Assembly (NCBI RefSeq): GCF_025369935.1
Contig: NZ_CP104467.1
Span: 7,075,001-7,139,000 of the forward strand
Direction: 5' to 3'
Length of the DNA stretch: 64,000 nucleotides
Origin: Paenibacillus andongensis
GTDB lineage: Bacteria > Bacillota > Bacilli > Paenibacillales > NBRC-103111
The position numbers and the translations under genes were made by a program. Below the pieces are notes generated by a model. That model worked only from the letters and a program-made list of their open reading frames with translations, was not told the origin of the DNA and ran no database searches. Below, in pieces: positions 26,357-35,905 of this stretch (position 1 is its first letter; the number at the start of each line of letters is the position of its first letter).

Positions 26357-27304
26357 TCAAAGCCACTGCGAGAAAAAGGCATGTCCCGCAGCGTGAAATC
26401 CCGGGGGCATCGCATGCCCCATGAACGGGTGAACCTCGATCGTTTTGTTCACTGATGCGATTCGATTATATGCGGCAAAAATCGCCTCGGGTAAGCAGGT
26501 CGTGTCCTTCAATCCAACCGTCACATGCACGGGCAGTGTAATTCGATGGGCCAAATTCATGATGTCGAAATAACTAAGCGTCCGCAGCACCTCGTCAAGG
26601 TGGTCCGGGAATCGAGTTACGAATTCCGCAGCTTCGGTGAGTGAACTGACCGATTGAAGTATCCCCAGATCCATGTGGCACATATTCGGTACATGTGCGA
26701 TTACAGCCCGCAGCTTAGGCTCCAATACGGATACAAGCAGCGCAAGACCACCCCCTTGGCTGCCGCCAAAAACATACACCCTCTCGGGGTCTATCTCCGG
26801 CATTGCCATCGCACACCGTACAGCACGCAGGCCATCGATAGCTACTGCCCGATAGTAGGAACCCTCCGGATCGAGAATCCCCTGTGTCATCCACCCTTTG
26901 GTCATGCCATATGCTTGCGGCAGCCCGTTGCCGGTCTCCCCTCCTTGCCCACGAATGTCGATGGCGAGTACGGCATACCCCATAAGCAGCCATGCAGCAT
27001 GATCCTCCGGTTGACCTTTGGAACCGGAATAACCGTGAAAGGTTACGATACAGGGAAGCGGATGACGCAGCTGGACGGAAGGCAGCATATACCAAGCGTG
27101 AACCTGCGTATTGGCTGCCCCCTCTAATACAACTTTGTAAACTTCGGCCTGTAGGAAAGGGGAGGCGACCGACTCAATCGTATATCTCACAGATTCTGCT
27201 GCTTCCTGGGAGACACGATCCCAAAAATCTTCCAGATCAGTTGGTGCCGTTAACTCCGGCATATACTGTTTCAACGAATGAATCCGTGTTTCTATTGCGT
27301 TCAT
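26357..27304 (-). CDS. Acetyl xylan esterase / cephalosporin-C deacetylase family
   Basis: 315 residues, alpha/beta-hydrolase of carbohydrate esterase family 7. FHGYSGSKG (oxyanion hole), AIDIRGQGG, the DPEGSYYRAVAIDGLRA block and the nucleophile in GGSQGGGLAL are present, with Asp in VGLKDTTCLPE and His in FMGHAMPPG completing the triad. It removes acetyl groups from oligosaccharides in the cytosol. No signal peptide. ATG 27304 follows GAGGGG. It is the third gene of an operon with a hydroxyacid dehydrogenase and a TIM-barrel isomerase. Confidence 0.9.
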   Translation of the reverse strand: MNAIETRIHSLKQYMPELTAPTDLEDFWDRVSQEAAESVRYTIESVASPFLQAEVYKVVLEGAANTQVHAWYMLPSVQLRHPLPCIVTFHGYSGSKGQPEDHAAWLLMGYAVLAIDIRGQGGETGNGLPQAYGMTKGWMTQGILDPEGSYYRAVAIDGLRAVRCAMAMPEIDPERVYVFGGSQGGGLALLVSVLEPKLRAVIAHVPNMCHMDLGILQSVSSLTEAAEFVTRFPDHLDEVLRTLSYFDIMNLAHRITLPVHVTVGLKDTTCLPEAIFAAYNRIASVNKTIEVHPFMGHAMPPGFHAAGHAFFSQWL

Positions 27305-27364
27305 CGCTACACCCCTCATGGAAAAATTGTCCTTTTTATTATACAATTTTTCTACGAGATCCCT

Positions 27365-28381
27365 CTACCATGGCGTCAGTCTGCGGTACTGATCCAACGT
27401 AACTTTGCCGAGCAAATCTTCACCTTTCACGAACCGGTGCAGTTCATCGACGATGAAATCACAGAGCTCGCGCTTCAATATGCCATGGAACCCGCCAATG
27501 TGCGGTAAGCATAACACGTTCGGCATCGCCTGCAGCTTATGATCGGCTGGCATCGGCTCAATGTCGTAAACATCAAGGGCTGCACGTATCCTGCCTTTGC
27601 TTAGTTCTTCTAAGAGCGCCTGCTCTTTCACAATAGGCCCGCGAGCCGTATTAATGAAGAGCGCTCCGTCGCGCAGCAGCGACAGCTGTTCCGCGCCGAT
27701 CATCCCTTGCGTGCGAGGTGTCCACGTATTGTGCAGTGAGACAATGTCGCTGCGCTCGAACAGTTCATTCAGACCACAGAGCTCGACACCCTGCGCAGCC
27801 GCTTCCTCTTGTGTACAGTAGCTAGAGTGCAGCAAGATTTTCGTGTAAAAAGGCTGCAGCATCCGCATTACCTGCTTGGAGATTTCCCCGTAGCCGACTA
27901 GACCGATCACTCTTCGCGTCACGCCGAGAATCGTATCACGGTTGTTATTGCTCCACTGTCCCTCTTTAAGCCCGGCGCTGTACCCTGCTAAGTCCCAAGC
28001 TCCGGCAAACATCAATGAAAGTGCACACTCCGCAGTCGAGAGGGCGAGTACTTTATTAGCCGATGTTACGGCAATCGAAGTATCGAACACATCCTCTTTG
28101 ACGATCGACGCTACACTGCCTGCTCCATGGCCGATAAATTTCAATCTCTCTGCGCGAGCGAGCACTTCCGGGGTAAAGCGAGGCGAACCCCATGAAGTGA
28201 TGCAGGCATCATAAGAGCCAATTCGTTCCGACAGGTCCTCACTTGTAAATTTCTCATTCAAGGTAATAAAATCAACCTCAGAGAAGCTGGAAAGCTTATT
28301 CAGAGTGGACTCCTGCCAAAATAATTCACGTAATCCAGCGTCAGCGATCGTAATTAATGTTTTCACAGGCTTAACCCTCAT
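27365..28381 (-). CDS. D-2-hydroxyacid dehydrogenase family protein
   Basis: 338 residues. NAD-binding motif GLVGYGEISKQVMRML, and catalytic Arg, Glu and His in NTARGPIV, DVYDIEP and LPHIGG. The family reduces or oxidises 2-keto/2-hydroxy acids such as glyoxylate or phosphoglycerate. The ATG overlaps the stop of the preceding isomerase gene (ATGA), so the two are coupled. The context suggests a step in sugar-acid breakdown rather than serine synthesis. Confidence 0.88.
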   Translation of the reverse strand: MRVKPVKTLITIADAGLRELFWQESTLNKLSSFSEVDFITLNEKFTSEDLSERIGSYDACITSWGSPRFTPEVLARAERLKFIGHGAGSVASIVKEDVFDTSIAVTSANKVLALSTAECALSLMFAGAWDLAGYSAGLKEGQWSNNNRDTILGVTRRVIGLVGYGEISKQVMRMLQPFYTKILLHSSYCTQEEAAAQGVELCGLNELFERSDIVSLHNTWTPRTQGMIGAEQLSLLRDGALFINTARGPIVKEQALLEELSKGRIRAALDVYDIEPMPADHKLQAMPNVLCLPHIGGFHGILKRELCDFIVDELHRFVKGEDLLGKVTLDQYRRLTPW

Positions 28382-29223
28382 TTCATTAGGCTTTGAAGTA
28401 ATTCACGCATAAATTCAACATACGCAGGAAAAATAGCTGCTGGCTCCATACCGGGAACTTGCAGCTCCCTGCGCCATTTGGTTTCCCACTCCAGGGAGTA
28501 ATAGCCGGTATAGCCCATTCGCTCAAGCTGATCTACAATGGAAGCAATCGGAACCTGCCCTTCGCCGACCTTGGTGTACTTCCAGTTCGACTCTAGCGGA
28601 TCTTCAAAAGGGATGCCGTCTTTGACATGTACATGAACGCACTGCGAGCCTAGTAACGCGATTGTCTCCGCTGGAGACTCTCCTTCTTCGAGTGGATGGA
28701 TAATATCATAGATTACCGCGCAATTCTCTCTGTCAACATCATCCAACAGCTTGCGAAGCGAACGGCCGGTGGCGAATTCATTATGCGTCTCAATCCATAC
28801 CTGAACACCGTAAGAGGCCGCATAATCGCAAGCTTGCTTAATCTGAGCTATGATTTCAGGGTATGGAATAGCAGGAACCGGATTGTCCCTGCGATTATTG
28901 AAGTAGCCGAGGAAAATCCGCACGCCGCCAGCCTTCAAATCGCGAGCGAGCGAAACAACCTTTTTAAAAAGTTCGAATTGCTCGGCATCTCCTCTTTCGC
29001 CTGTGAAACATACACTTGACCCGATATTGGTGATTCGGATGCCCGCTTCCTCGAACTTCCGAAGCGCTATTCCCCGCTCCTTCTGCGCCATCTCGGTGGT
29101 AATGCCCCATGTGGGCCCTTCCCTCAGCTCCATTCCGCCAAAACCGCATTCCTTGGCAAACACAATCATCTCAGCCAAAGACCAGCCCTCGCAGGGGAGC
29201 GTGCTAAATGCCAGATGCTTCAT
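28378..29223 (-). CDS. Sugar phosphate isomerase/epimerase (xylose isomerase-like TIM barrel)
   Basis: 281 residues of the AP endonuclease 2-like TIM barrel family. LAEMIVFAKECGFGGMELREG near the N-terminus, metal/substrate-site blocks VWIETHNEFATG (E and H), CAVIYDIIHPLEEGES (D) and HVHVKDG (H-x-K), and the final YSLEWETKW with the last acidic ligand. It probably isomerises or dehydrates a sugar or inosose derivative. First gene of the operon, divergent from the AraC gene at 29397. Confidence 0.88.
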   Translation of the reverse strand: MKHLAFSTLPCEGWSLAEMIVFAKECGFGGMELREGPTWGITTEMAQKERGIALRKFEEAGIRITNIGSSVCFTGERGDAEQFELFKKVVSLARDLKAGGVRIFLGYFNNRRDNPVPAIPYPEIIAQIKQACDYAASYGVQVWIETHNEFATGRSLRKLLDDVDRENCAVIYDIIHPLEEGESPAETIALLGSQCVHVHVKDGIPFEDPLESNWKYTKVGEGQVPIASIVDQLERMGYTGYYSLEWETKWRRELQVPGMEPAAIFPAYVEFMRELLQSLMK

Positions 29224-29396
29224 ACTGCTTTCCCCATTTCCTCCCAGATCTAGTGGGCAACTTCACTTCCTCCTATTATTGCAGCGAAACTCAGTAAACG
29301 CTTTCCCTTTTCTATGTTTCTTTTGCACAATTCCTCGAATCTGTGTACCATTATCTTTAGCTAATGAGTTACGGATGAATGTCGTGGAGGTCATGT

Positions 29397-30293
29397 ATGT
29401 CTGATTATCCGATCTATGAATACAAAGGGTTTCTTGACGAGCAGTTTCCTTTTAAAATTGAAGTTCGAACGCCACTGAATATGAATCGATATCAGCATGC
29501 TCACGAGCACCTGCAGCTGTGCTACATGATGTCCGGCAGTTGTCTTCATTGGGCGGCGGGCCAACAATATGTGTTGACCAAAGGCGATCTCTTCTCGATC
29601 CCGCCTTTTCAAGAGCATCGCTTGGAACCCCGTGATTCGATGGCTTTTGAGATGATACAGGTCGATTTTATGCCCCATGCGATTAATGAAAGCTTTCAGG
29701 ATCTGGCGCAAATGCAGACATTCGTCGATTTCGCCTATATCAGGCCCCTGATTTCCGAAGCCGATCTGTTACCCAAAATGTCGTTCCCTCCTCCTACACA
29801 GTCTGTGGTCGAGAACCTGCTGAACGTCATTCTCACGGAATGGGAGGAACAAGAAGAAGGCTATCGGTTAGCGATCAAGGCCGAGCTCCTGAGGCTTCTA
29901 GTCATTACCGGCAGGCAGTATAAACGCTATTCACAAACGCAAAGTCAACATGAGCGCAACAGGGTGGCACATCACCGAGAAGCCTTCTATGAGGCTATCC
30001 GTTACATGGAAACGCATTACCATGAGGATCTTCATTTGGAAGAGGTTTCCGCAAAAGCATTGATGGCTCCATCGTATTTCAGCAACATGCTCAAGCTGGT
30101 GCGGGGCAAATCGTATATCGAGCTTTTATCTGCCATTCGTATTCAGGCATCTATGGAGCTGCTAGGGGGAACGGACCTCAATGTGACCGAGATTGCTACC
30201 CGTGTGGGCTATAATCATATAAGTCATTTCAATAGAACGTTCAAGAAGCACGCAGGCGTAACGCCAGGAGACTACCGTAGGCATCAAACTTAG
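29397..30293 (+). CDS. AraC family transcriptional regulator
   Basis: 298 residues. Cupin sensor domain (HAHEHLQLCYMMSG, KGDLFSIPPFQEH) and C-terminal double HTH (EEVSAKALMAPSYFSNMLKLVRG, TEIATRVGYNHISHFNRTFKKHAG). GGAGG lies 7 bases before ATG 29397. Divergent from the isomerase/dehydrogenase/esterase operon and 200 bases ahead of a second isomerase gene, so it could control both. Confidence 0.9.
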   Translation: MSDYPIYEYKGFLDEQFPFKIEVRTPLNMNRYQHAHEHLQLCYMMSGSCLHWAAGQQYVLTKGDLFSIPPFQEHRLEPRDSMAFEMIQVDFMPHAINESFQDLAQMQTFVDFAYIRPLISEADLLPKMSFPPPTQSVVENLLNVILTEWEEQEEGYRLAIKAELLRLLVITGRQYKRYSQTQSQHERNRVAHHREAFYEAIRYMETHYHEDLHLEEVSAKALMAPSYFSNMLKLVRGKSYIELLSAIRIQASMELLGGTDLNVTEIATRVGYNHISHFNRTFKKHAGVTPGDYRRHQT

Positions 30294-30321
30294 TAGCCTT
30301 AAATGGTAGCATACATATACA

Positions 30322-30356
30322 AAAGACCTCCCTAGGGCGGTCTTTTTCTGTCTTTT
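30322..30356 (+). terminator. Terminator of the AraC gene
   Basis: AAAGACC-x-CCCT/AGGG-x-GGTCTTT stem followed by TTTTTCTGTCTTTT. Confidence 0.8.
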
Positions 30357-30490
30357 GTTCCTAAATTTCACTCTGAAAAACTTAATCATATTGTTCATGT
30401 TTCAATGACATCCTTCATTTCATGGCGAGATCGTTCATCTTATAATGAATCAGAAATGAACAATTTGTGTGAAGTGGGAGGTAAGCTTTC

Positions 30491-31261
30491 GTGAAGAAAA
30501 TAGGAATAGGCCTGCAATTATACACACTTCGAGATGAAATGACGCATGACGCCGCAACGGTTTTGCAAAAAGTGGCTGAGCTCGGTTATGAAGGCGTGGA
30601 GTTTGCAGGTTATTACGATTTTAGCCCTGAACAGTTAAAGACGCTGCTGACCGACTTGTCATTGAAAGCCATCGGCAGCCATGTCAGCATGGAACGCCTA
30701 CAAAACTATTTGGAAGAAGAAATTGCCATGAATGTTGCCATCGGCAGCCGTTATGTCGTCTGTCCAGGGATCAATCAAGAACAACGGCAAGCGCTTCCCG
30801 AAACTGTTGCTTTTTTTGTCGAGTGCAGCAAGCAATTTGCGAGCAAAGGCATCGCATTTGGCTTTCATAATCACTACGTTGAATTCACCGAAACATATGA
30901 GGGTCAACCTTGGTTCGATGCATTATTTGGATGTACATCCCCAGACGATATGAAAAGTGAGCTCGATGTTTGTTGGGTACATAACGCTGGCTGCGATCCT
31001 ATTGCTTACCTTGAAAAGTATGCTGGACGTGTGCCTTTGATTCATTTGAAGGACATTCGCAAGTTCGCTGATGGCACTTATCAAACGTTGGAGCTGGGAC
31101 GCGGCGAGATGAATTTACCCGCAATTATTGCGGCAGCAGAGGCGGCGGGAACAGAATGGCTCATCGTCGAACAAGACGATTGTGAGCTCTCTGCGCTAGA
31201 AAGTGTAAAGATAAGTATGGATTGGCTGCGCCAAAATTATAGGTTTATGGAGGTCAAATAA
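30491..31261 (+). CDS. Sugar phosphate isomerase/epimerase (TIM barrel)
   Basis: 256 residues. GIGLQLYTLRDEM at the N-terminus is typical of this subgroup, with LAELGYEGVEFAGYY, GFHNHYVEF (E/H-type ligand site), SELDVCWVHNAGCDP, HLKDI and the terminal WLIVEQDDCE. The start is GTG at 30491 with GGGAGG nine bases before. It is followed one base later by a Gfo/Idh dehydrogenase, a pairing common in inositol- or oligosaccharide-degrading loci. A perfect TATAAT at 30441-30446 lies upstream, but without a good -35 box, as in activator-dependent promoters. Confidence 0.88.
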   Translation: MKKIGIGLQLYTLRDEMTHDAATVLQKVAELGYEGVEFAGYYDFSPEQLKTLLTDLSLKAIGSHVSMERLQNYLEEEIAMNVAIGSRYVVCPGINQEQRQALPETVAFFVECSKQFASKGIAFGFHNHYVEFTETYEGQPWFDALFGCTSPDDMKSELDVCWVHNAGCDPIAYLEKYAGRVPLIHLKDIRKFADGTYQTLELGRGEMNLPAIIAAAEAAGTEWLIVEQDDCELSALESVKISMDWLRQNYRFMEVK

Positions 31262-31262
31262 G

Positions 31263-32345
31263 ATGACGAAAAAAATTAAAGGGGCAATTATTGGTTGTGG
31301 AGGCATTGCATTCGAGAAATATTTCCCATCGCTCTCCAAGCTAAAGGAGCTAGAAATGGTCGCCTTCTGCGATATTATGGTCGAAAAAGCAGAAAAGGCA
31401 GTGGCAGCATACGGTTCGATTGACGCAAAAGCATTTTACGATTATAGAGAAGTCCTTAAAGATGCCTCCATCGATGTGATCTATGTATGTACGCCGAACG
31501 ATTCACATGCGGAGATCTCTATCGCGGCCATGGAGTCAGGCAAGCATGTCATGTGTGAGAAACCGATGGCCAAAACTGCCGCAGAAGCACAAGCCATGGT
31601 GGATGCTGCGAAACGTACCGGCAAAAAGCTCTCAATTGGCTACCAAAATAATTTCCGGCCAGACAGCCGTTATTTGCAACAAATTTGCGATAACGGCGAG
31701 CTCGGCGACATCTATTTTGCCAAGGCTCATGCGATACGCAGACGCGCTGTTCCCACCTGGGGTGTCTTTCTAGATCAAGAGAAACAGGGTGGTGGCCCTC
31801 TCATTGATATCGGCAGCCATGCGTTGGATTTAACACTTCGGATGATGAACAATTACGCACCAAAATGTGTTTTGGGCAGGGCCTATCACAAGCTTAGCCG
31901 CAAAGAAAACGCAGCAAATGCCTGGGGACCGTGGGATCCGGATAAATTTACGGTGGAGGATTCAGCTTTCGGCTTCATAACGATGCAGAACGGTGCGAAC
32001 GTTATACTCGAATCCAGTTGGGCACTTAACTCCCTTGATACGTTAGAGGCAAAAACGACGCTTTGCGGTACGGAAGGCGGAGCGGACATGCGTGACGGAC
32101 TCCGCATTAATGGTGAAAAGCTGGGAAGAATGTACACTACCACCATCGATTTGAGTGCAGGCGGGGTCGCCTTTTTTGAAGGCAAAGCAGAAAGTTCAAG
32201 CGACTTGGAAGCGCGGTTGTGGCTCGAATGTATCCTTCATAACACCGAGCCGTTGGTAAAACCGGAGCAAGCACTTGTTGTCACACAAATATTAGAAGCG
32301 ATCTATGAGTCTTCAAAGACTGGAAAAGCCATTTATTTTGAATAG
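31263..32345 (+). CDS. Gfo/Idh/MocA family oxidoreductase
   Basis: 360 residues. Rossmann motif GAIIGCGGIAFEKYFP, then YVCTPNDSHAEI and CEKPMAKT, NNFRPDSRYLQQ, and the domain-2 block GGGPLIDIGSHALDLTLRMM. It oxidises or epimerises a sugar or cyclitol with NAD(P). GGAGG lies 8-9 bases before ATG. It forms a two-gene operon with the isomerase. It is distinct from the family member at the left window edge. Confidence 0.92.
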   Translation: MTKKIKGAIIGCGGIAFEKYFPSLSKLKELEMVAFCDIMVEKAEKAVAAYGSIDAKAFYDYREVLKDASIDVIYVCTPNDSHAEISIAAMESGKHVMCEKPMAKTAAEAQAMVDAAKRTGKKLSIGYQNNFRPDSRYLQQICDNGELGDIYFAKAHAIRRRAVPTWGVFLDQEKQGGGPLIDIGSHALDLTLRMMNNYAPKCVLGRAYHKLSRKENAANAWGPWDPDKFTVEDSAFGFITMQNGANVILESSWALNSLDTLEAKTTLCGTEGGADMRDGLRINGEKLGRMYTTTIDLSAGGVAFFEGKAESSSDLEARLWLECILHNTEPLVKPEQALVVTQILEAIYESSKTGKAIYFE

Positions 32346-32496
32346 CCTCATTAAAATAAAAATACAAATGCCGCCCTGTTCAAGGGCGGTCACGTTCACG
32401 TATGGAAATATTTGCATACAAGTGTCTAGAAAGTTCGTATAATTATCTAATAGATACCGAAACATGAACGATTTGCTCAAACAAAGGAGGAAACTG

Positions 32497-33318
32497 GTGG
32501 TGCATGGACGCGAGGATAAACTGCGAGCTGAAACGATTGATGCAGCGATGGCGCATCATAAGAAGCGTTTTAGAAATCCGTGTGAGTTTCTAAACACATA
32601 CATCATTAGGTTGCAGACAAGCGGCTGCTGTGAAGCGCTGATTGATAACGAATTTGTTGTGATTGAGCCTGGAGACCTGCTTATGTTTCGTCCTGGCGAA
32701 AAGTACGAGCTTATCCTGAAAAACAACAGCATCGATTACTATGTGATTTGCAATGGAACATGGATTGACCAATGGTGGGCCAATTTCAACCCTCCGCAAA
32801 AGACAACCATACCTCTTGACGACGATCTTCTGAAGCTGTGGAATCAGTTGATGAAGGAAAGGTTACGGAGGAATGACACCCACGATGAGCTGACAGATTA
32901 TACACTGCGCGTCTTTTGCTTAACTTTACAGCGCCTGCATGAAATTGCCGGCATGGGAACAACGTTAAGTCCATCCTACATCGCCTATCGAATAAAAAAA
33001 TTCATCGATCAGCATGCGACAGAAACTCTCACCTTGGAGCAAATCGCCAAACATGCGGGAATTAGTATCTCCAGAGCTGTGAATTTGTTTAAAATCAATT
33101 TTGGCCAATCCATTATGAGTTATGCTATTGAAGTCCGCCTGGGCGTCGCATGCGAGCGCATTCGTTTCAGCGCAATGTCACTTGATTATGTCGCAAAATC
33201 ATGCGGTTTTAATAGCTATACGTACTTCCATCGGCAATTTCGCATGCATTTTGGATTATCCCCCCGGCAATATCGGGAAGAACAACAGAAACGCTCGAAG
33301 CTTCGTGTGGAACAATAG
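32497..33318 (+). CDS. AraC family transcriptional regulator
   Basis: About 273 residues. Cupin part with IEPGDLLMFRPGEKYEL, DNA-binding part with EQIAKHAGISISRAVNLFKINFG and DYVAKSCGFNSYTYFHRQFRMHFGLSPRQYR. AAAGGAGG stands 6 bases before GTG 32497 and 9 before GTG 32500; an ATG at 32464 precedes that site and is less likely. It follows the isomerase/dehydrogenase pair, separated by a GC-rich hairpin (32371-32389), and may regulate it. Confidence 0.85.
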   Translation: MVHGREDKLRAETIDAAMAHHKKRFRNPCEFLNTYIIRLQTSGCCEALIDNEFVVIEPGDLLMFRPGEKYELILKNNSIDYYVICNGTWIDQWWANFNPPQKTTIPLDDDLLKLWNQLMKERLRRNDTHDELTDYTLRVFCLTLQRLHEIAGMGTTLSPSYIAYRIKKFIDQHATETLTLEQIAKHAGISISRAVNLFKINFGQSIMSYAIEVRLGVACERIRFSAMSLDYVAKSCGFNSYTYFHRQFRMHFGLSPRQYREEQQKRSKLRVEQ

Positions 33319-33320
33319 AC

Positions 33321-33371
33321 AGATCGCTCTCCACTTGCCAAAGAGGCAATATGTGAAGAAGCGATCTTTTT
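33321..33371 (+). terminator. Terminator of the third AraC gene
   Basis: AGATCGCT/AGCGATCT outer stem with an inner TTGCC/GGCAA stem, then T5. Confidence 0.75.
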
Positions 33372-33431
33372 AATTCATTATGCTATAATCGCTTCAACAA
33401 GATCCAGAATAGATGAGGTGAGCTGAAGAGA

Positions 33432-34655
33432 ATGTTTCAAGAAACGGATGAATTACGAAAAAACTCCCTTTCATGGAGGCTGTTTTTTGGTATAAAGCTT
33501 GCTTTTGATTTGGCTTTAACTGGTGTTTTTTATTTCCAGAATTCAATTACAATTTTTTGGGGACTAAGTTTTGTTGTCTTTTCATTGGTGGTTTTTCTTC
33601 TGGTTCAATTTTATTTAAAGATGAAAAAAAAACACACCTGGCTTTTTCACATCCTTATCTTAGATTTCTTGGTATCCGCTTCTTATGGTTATGTCTATAT
33701 TGGTGGAAATTTCCCGAACCATTTATTTATTGGAATTACAGCTTTAGCCATTTTAATGTTTCTAAAGAACACCCGAATGTTAATTATTACATGCTTGCTT
33801 CTGCTGGTCGTGTATATCATTACGATGGGCAGTATTGAATGGTATCTATACAAACGAATCGATGAAATTGGTTATTTCATTACCTGTTCGTTCATTGTTT
33901 TCGCAGGGATTGTGAGCTCTCTAATCAATTTTTATCAACGCGCACGTCGGGATACGATGCAGTTGTATGCACAATTGATGCAATCCCATGAGCAGCTTCA
34001 GGACTATGCTCTTAGAACGGAGGAGTGGGCAGCGACGAGGGAAAGAGTGCGAATTGCACGAGAAATTCATGATACGGTAGGTCATAAACTGACGGCATTA
34101 TTAGTTCAAATGCAAGCGGCTCGCAAGCTAAGCAGTCTGGATCCTTTACGCAGTGAACAAACCTATCTGGCCTGTGAAGATCTAATTAGATCGTCTTTGC
34201 AAGAGGTCCGACTTTCGGTAAGGGCTATTCGAGATGAGCCTGTTACGTCCACTTCCTTAAATGATAGCCTGGGGAAACTAACGGAGGAATTCACCAAATT
34301 TGCCGAGGTTCAAACCACTTTTGAAGTAAAAGGGATACCTGTCCCACTGCCAGGTGATCTTCAATTAACGGCTTATCGAATTGTCCAGGAATCACTGACG
34401 AATGCTCATAAACACGGCCATGCGAGACATGCGGAAATCTTGTTAACCTATTCGGAGACCGATTTTTCTCTATGCATACGCAATGACGGAGAGGTCCCTG
34501 CTGAACTGAAGCTGGGGTTTGGTTTAATCAATTTGCAAGAAAGAGTTAGGGAGTGGAACGGAAAGGTGCATTTTGGCATGGATCAGCAAGAAGGTTTTGC
34601 TGTTGAAGTACAATTCCCTTATCCACTAACAGAAATGGAGCGTGTACATCATTGA
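33432..34655 (+). CDS. Sensor histidine kinase, DesK/NarL-partner type
   Basis: 407 residues. About six helices in the first 170 residues, a short coiled linker, then HisKA_3 with H213 in AREIHDTVGHKLTALLVQ, and a HATPase domain with YRIVQESLTNAHKHG and GFGLINLQERV. This is the kinase type that phosphorylates LuxR/NarL regulators. It overlaps the regulator gene by TTGA. The sensor is built only from membrane helices with almost no loop, so a membrane or envelope signal is likely. Confidence 0.9.
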   Translation: MFQETDELRKNSLSWRLFFGIKLAFDLALTGVFYFQNSITIFWGLSFVVFSLVVFLLVQFYLKMKKKHTWLFHILILDFLVSASYGYVYIGGNFPNHLFIGITALAILMFLKNTRMLIITCLLLLVVYIITMGSIEWYLYKRIDEIGYFITCSFIVFAGIVSSLINFYQRARRDTMQLYAQLMQSHEQLQDYALRTEEWAATRERVRIAREIHDTVGHKLTALLVQMQAARKLSSLDPLRSEQTYLACEDLIRSSLQEVRLSVRAIRDEPVTSTSLNDSLGKLTEEFTKFAEVQTTFEVKGIPVPLPGDLQLTAYRIVQESLTNAHKHGHARHAEILLTYSETDFSLCIRNDGEVPAELKLGFGLINLQERVREWNGKVHFGMDQQEGFAVEVQFPYPLTEMERVHH

Positions 34656-35314
34656 AAATCCTCATCGTAGATGATCAGAGGCTCATGAGAGAGGGACTTG
34701 CGACCATCATCGGGTTGGAACAGGGCATGGAAGTCGTTGGAACAGCGGTGGATGGGAGAGATGCCTATACGAAGGCGCATGAATTGCGACCCGATGTTGT
34801 ATTGATGGATATCCGAATGCCGGGCATGGATGGCGTGGAAGGAACGGAATTGATTCTTAGAGCTTTACCGGAGACAAAGGTACTGATTCTGACCACATTC
34901 GATGACGCGGAGCTAATTTTAAGAGTTTTGGAAAAAGGCGTCCATGGCTATTTGTTGAAAGATATGCCCTCTGAGGCGATCGTAAGTGCGATTCAAACGG
35001 TATACAATGGCGGGAGCGTTCTTCAACCGGATATCACAGCAACGCTGCTTAACGAGTTGAAAAAAATGTCGGAACGGCACCCGGATAACGCTCATCCTTT
35101 ACATAGTCATGAGCCTGCCCAGCTCAGCCAACTGACCGAACGGGAGAAAGAGGTCCTAACTTTATTGGGCCAAGGATTAAATAATAAAGAGATTGCAGGC
35201 TTGCTTAATATCACGGAAGGTACTGTGAAAAATCACGTTTCGAATCTCATAGCTAAGCTAGGATTGCGCGACCGAACACAAGCAGCCGTATTCTCCGTTC
35301 GTCATCAACTATAA
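34652..35314 (+). CDS. NarL/LuxR family response regulator
   Basis: 220 residues. Receiver with VDDQRLMREGL, phospho-Asp in VVLMDIRMPGMDG, and Lys in GYLLKDMP; LuxR-type HTH (about 155-215) with LTEREKEVLTLLGQGLNNKEIAGLL and EGTVKNHVSNLIAKLGL. The TTG start overlaps the kinase stop codon, so the pair is coupled. Targets unknown; the DoxX-like and MsrAB genes just downstream are candidates. Confidence 0.92.
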   Translation: MKILIVDDQRLMREGLATIIGLEQGMEVVGTAVDGRDAYTKAHELRPDVVLMDIRMPGMDGVEGTELILRALPETKVLILTTFDDAELILRVLEKGVHGYLLKDMPSEAIVSAIQTVYNGGSVLQPDITATLLNELKKMSERHPDNAHPLHSHEPAQLSQLTEREKEVLTLLGQGLNNKEIAGLLNITEGTVKNHVSNLIAKLGLRDRTQAAVFSVRHQL

Positions 35315-35491
35315 TGAAAAAGGCATGACTTTTGGCATAGAGTATGAGATTAATCATGCTTTAGCGATCAAACGTTCTGCCTTTTTCTTTGTAAATACAT
35401 GACTTTTCATAGATTTGCCCGCTTCTTGTTCTTGATAAAATCAAAGTGTAAGAAAGACAACACTAAAAAATGGATACGAGGAGTTATTGAA

Positions 35492-35869
35492 ATGAAGAAA
35501 ATTAAAATCACCTACTGGGTAATTACGATTTGTACACTAATAGGATTCTTACTCAGTGCCGTCAATGAGCTGTTGCAAACCCCGAAAACATTAGCAGAAT
35601 CGACTCAGCTGTTGGGCTATCCTCCCTACTTTCTGACTATTCTTGGAGTAGCCAAACTCATAGGTATCATTGTTCTTCTTGTTCCCAGATTTAACAGGCT
35701 AAAAGAATGGGCATATGCCGGTTTTACGATTGATTGTATAGCGGCATTTTGGTCGGAAAATGCGGTCGGAAATCCTATGGGAAGTATTAAGTCTATCGTC
35801 GTCTTATTGTTTGTTCTACTTTCATACTACTTCCTCAGAAAAATGCAAAAAGGCATGGAATTAGCTTGA
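35492..35869 (+). CDS. DoxX-like family membrane protein
   Basis: 125 residues with four helices. LLGYPPYFLTILGVAKLIGIIVLLVPRFNRLKEWAYAGF is a typical DoxX_2/3 core. ATG 35492 lies nine bases after GAGGAG; upstream in-frame codons lack a site. The msrAB gene starts 36 bases downstream, so the two probably form an operon linked to redox stress. Confidence 0.75.
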   Translation: MKKIKITYWVITICTLIGFLLSAVNELLQTPKTLAESTQLLGYPPYFLTILGVAKLIGIIVLLVPRFNRLKEWAYAGFTIDCIAAFWSENAVGNPMGSIKSIVVLLFVLLSYYFLRKMQKGMELA

Positions 35870-35905
35870 GAACTTAGAAGAACTTATAACGGAGGCGAAG
35901 GAAAA

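Noticed and set aside
30391..30462. Scattered TTCAT/ATGAA repeats before the isomerase gene as AraC operators
   Set aside because: Too short and too common in AT-rich DNA to claim.
32371..32389. Hairpin CCGCCCT-GTTCA-AGGGCGG as terminator of the isomerase/dehydrogenase pair
   Set aside because: No T-run follows on the plus strand, so I leave it unassigned.
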